NCBI GenBank assembly: GCA_018713405.1
Contig: DVOR01000112.1
Coordinates: 1-6,489, forward strand
DNA from: Candidatus Spyradenecus faecavium
Lineage (GTDB): Bacteria > Verrucomicrobiota > Kiritimatiellia > RFP12 > DVOR01
Direction: 5' to 3'
DNA: 6,489 nt
Each line of letters starts with the position of its first letter. Positions within the stretch are counted from its first letter, which is position 1. This document shows positions 5,793 through 6,489 of this stretch, in pieces. The position numbers were made by a program, and so were the translations under genes. The notes beneath the pieces were generated by a model. It saw only the letters and a list, made by a program, of their open reading frames with translations. It searched no databases and was not told where the DNA came from.

Positions 5793-6489
5793 GGAGGAAG
5801 GAGAGGGCGTGGACGAGGGGGCGGAGGCGGGCGGCGAGGGCGCGGAAGGCGGTTTGGAAGGCGGCGAAGTCGTCGGGGAGGTAGGCCTGGGCCAGGGGCT
5901 TGAGCTGGTGCCAGCCGGCGTCCCAACGCAGGAGCTGCAGGTCGGGGCGGAGGGTGTCCATCTCGGCGCGGTGGGCGTAGGAGGCCTTGGCGACGCGGCG
6001 GGCCAGGCGGAGGACCTCGCGGGCCTCGGGGCTCATGCGGGGCTCCCACTCGGGCAGGCGCTCGGCGACGTAACGCTCCGTGTCGGTGCGCAGGCGCTGC
6101 CAGGTCTCGGTGAGGCCTGCGGCGTCGATGGGCTCCTCGGCTTCGGCGCGGGTCAGCCAGAACCACTGGTTGGGGATGTCCCACTCCCGCCCCTTGTAGT
6201 CCACGTGCCCCAGCGAGGACTGTTGCGACGAGGGATGGAAGAGGGCGAAGACGACGCTGTCGGCCTCGAACCCGGGGTAGTCCGGGTGGCTCACGTCCGG
6301 CACGCAATACTCATCCTTCGCGTTCGTCCAGTCTTGGGCGATGAGCTTGCGGGCGGTGAAGTTCGCCGTCACGCGCAGGAAGTTGGCGGGCAGGACGGAG
6401 ATACCATTTGCCGCCGTACTAGTTGACGAAAGAAGGAACACGCACTTGGCGTTTTGGTAGACATTGTTTGAGACGTTGTAGTAATAGCC
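5788..6489 (-). CDS. C-terminal part of a large protein, possibly an N-6 DNA methyltransferase-like protein (5' end outside window)
   Basis: The frame is open from base 6489 to the TGA at 5790-5788, giving 233 codons. There is a GTG at 6441, but the reading frame continues upstream with protein-like sequence (GYYYNVSNNVYQNAK), so the true start lies beyond the window. Distinctive stretches are NFTARKLIAQDWTNAKDEY (27-45 counted from that GTG), DSVVFALFHPSSQQSSL, DYKGREWDIPNQWFW, and a C-terminal LLRWDAGWHQLKPLAQAY followed by RLRPLVHALSFLR. From memory, this pattern resembles the C-terminal, probably target-recognition, portion of adenine-specific DNA methyltransferase or type II restriction-modification-like proteins. 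The catalytic NPPY and SAM motifs would lie upstream and cannot be checked. No membrane segment is apparent. GC content falls from about 80% at the 3' end to 43% at the window edge. The coding call is firm, the function tentative. Confidence 0.85.
   Translation of the reverse strand, partial: GYYYNVSNNVYQNAKCVFLLSSTSTAANGISVLPANFLRVTANFTARKLIAQDWTNAKDEYCVPDVSHPDYPGFEADSVVFALFHPSSQQSSLGHVDYKGREWDIPNQWFWLTRAEAEEPIDAAGLTETWQRLRTDTERYVAERLPEWEPRMSPEAREVLRLARRVAKASYAHRAEMDTLRPDLQLLRWDAGWHQLKPLAQAYLPDDFAAFQTAFRALAARLRPLVHALSFLR

Noticed and set aside
5788..6441. GTG at 6441 as the start of a 217-residue complete gene
   Set aside because: The frame stays open to the window edge with protein-like sequence, no Shine-Dalgarno precedes the GTG, and the conserved pattern looks like the tail of a larger protein.

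Overview
The window is a dense, very GC-rich bacterial segment in which every gene I can support lies on the minus strand. The gene set (aroQ, plsY, gpsA, holB, ilvA) is ordinary bacterial housekeeping. A GldA/GldF-like ABC exporter pair, high GC and a zinc-less delta' subunit would suit an anaerobic or gut lineage such as Planctomycetota/Verrucomicrobiota/Lentisphaerota/Kiritimatiellota. No marker gene proves this, so the taxonomic guess is weak.

Layout in the direction of transcription, right to left. (1) 6489-5788: the C-terminal 233 codons of a large protein whose start lies outside the window. Its sequence style resembles the C-termini of N-6 adenine DNA methyltransferase-like proteins, but that assignment is tentative. 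(2) 5787-5704: an 84-bp intergenic gap, the only real one, with two overlapping inverted repeats and an extended -10 promoter candidate. (3) 5703-1: seven genes in a near-continuous run: ilvA (threonine ammonia-lyase with ACT domain), an ABC ATPase, an ABC-2 permease, holB (DNA polymerase III delta'), aroQ (type II dehydroquinase), plsY (acyl-phosphate:glycerol-3-phosphate acyltransferase) and gpsA (glycerol-3-phosphate dehydrogenase, cut by the window edge). Gaps are 3, 1, 1 and 12 nt, then two 4-nt ATGA overlaps, so the run is probably one operon driven from the promoter upstream of ilvA.

Functionally, gpsA and plsY form a natural pair: GpsA makes sn-glycerol 3-phosphate and PlsY acylates it, the first steps of phospholipid synthesis. 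ilvA (isoleucine branch) and aroQ (shikimate pathway) are amino-acid genes. holB belongs to the replisome clamp loader. The ABC pair looks like an exporter of unknown substrate. I see no CRISPR array, transposon, rRNA or tRNA gene, and no clearly new system. The points most worth a second look are the truncated right-edge gene with its steep GC gradient, the altered Q-loop and Walker B residues of the ABC ATPase, and a marked change in codon style along the operon.
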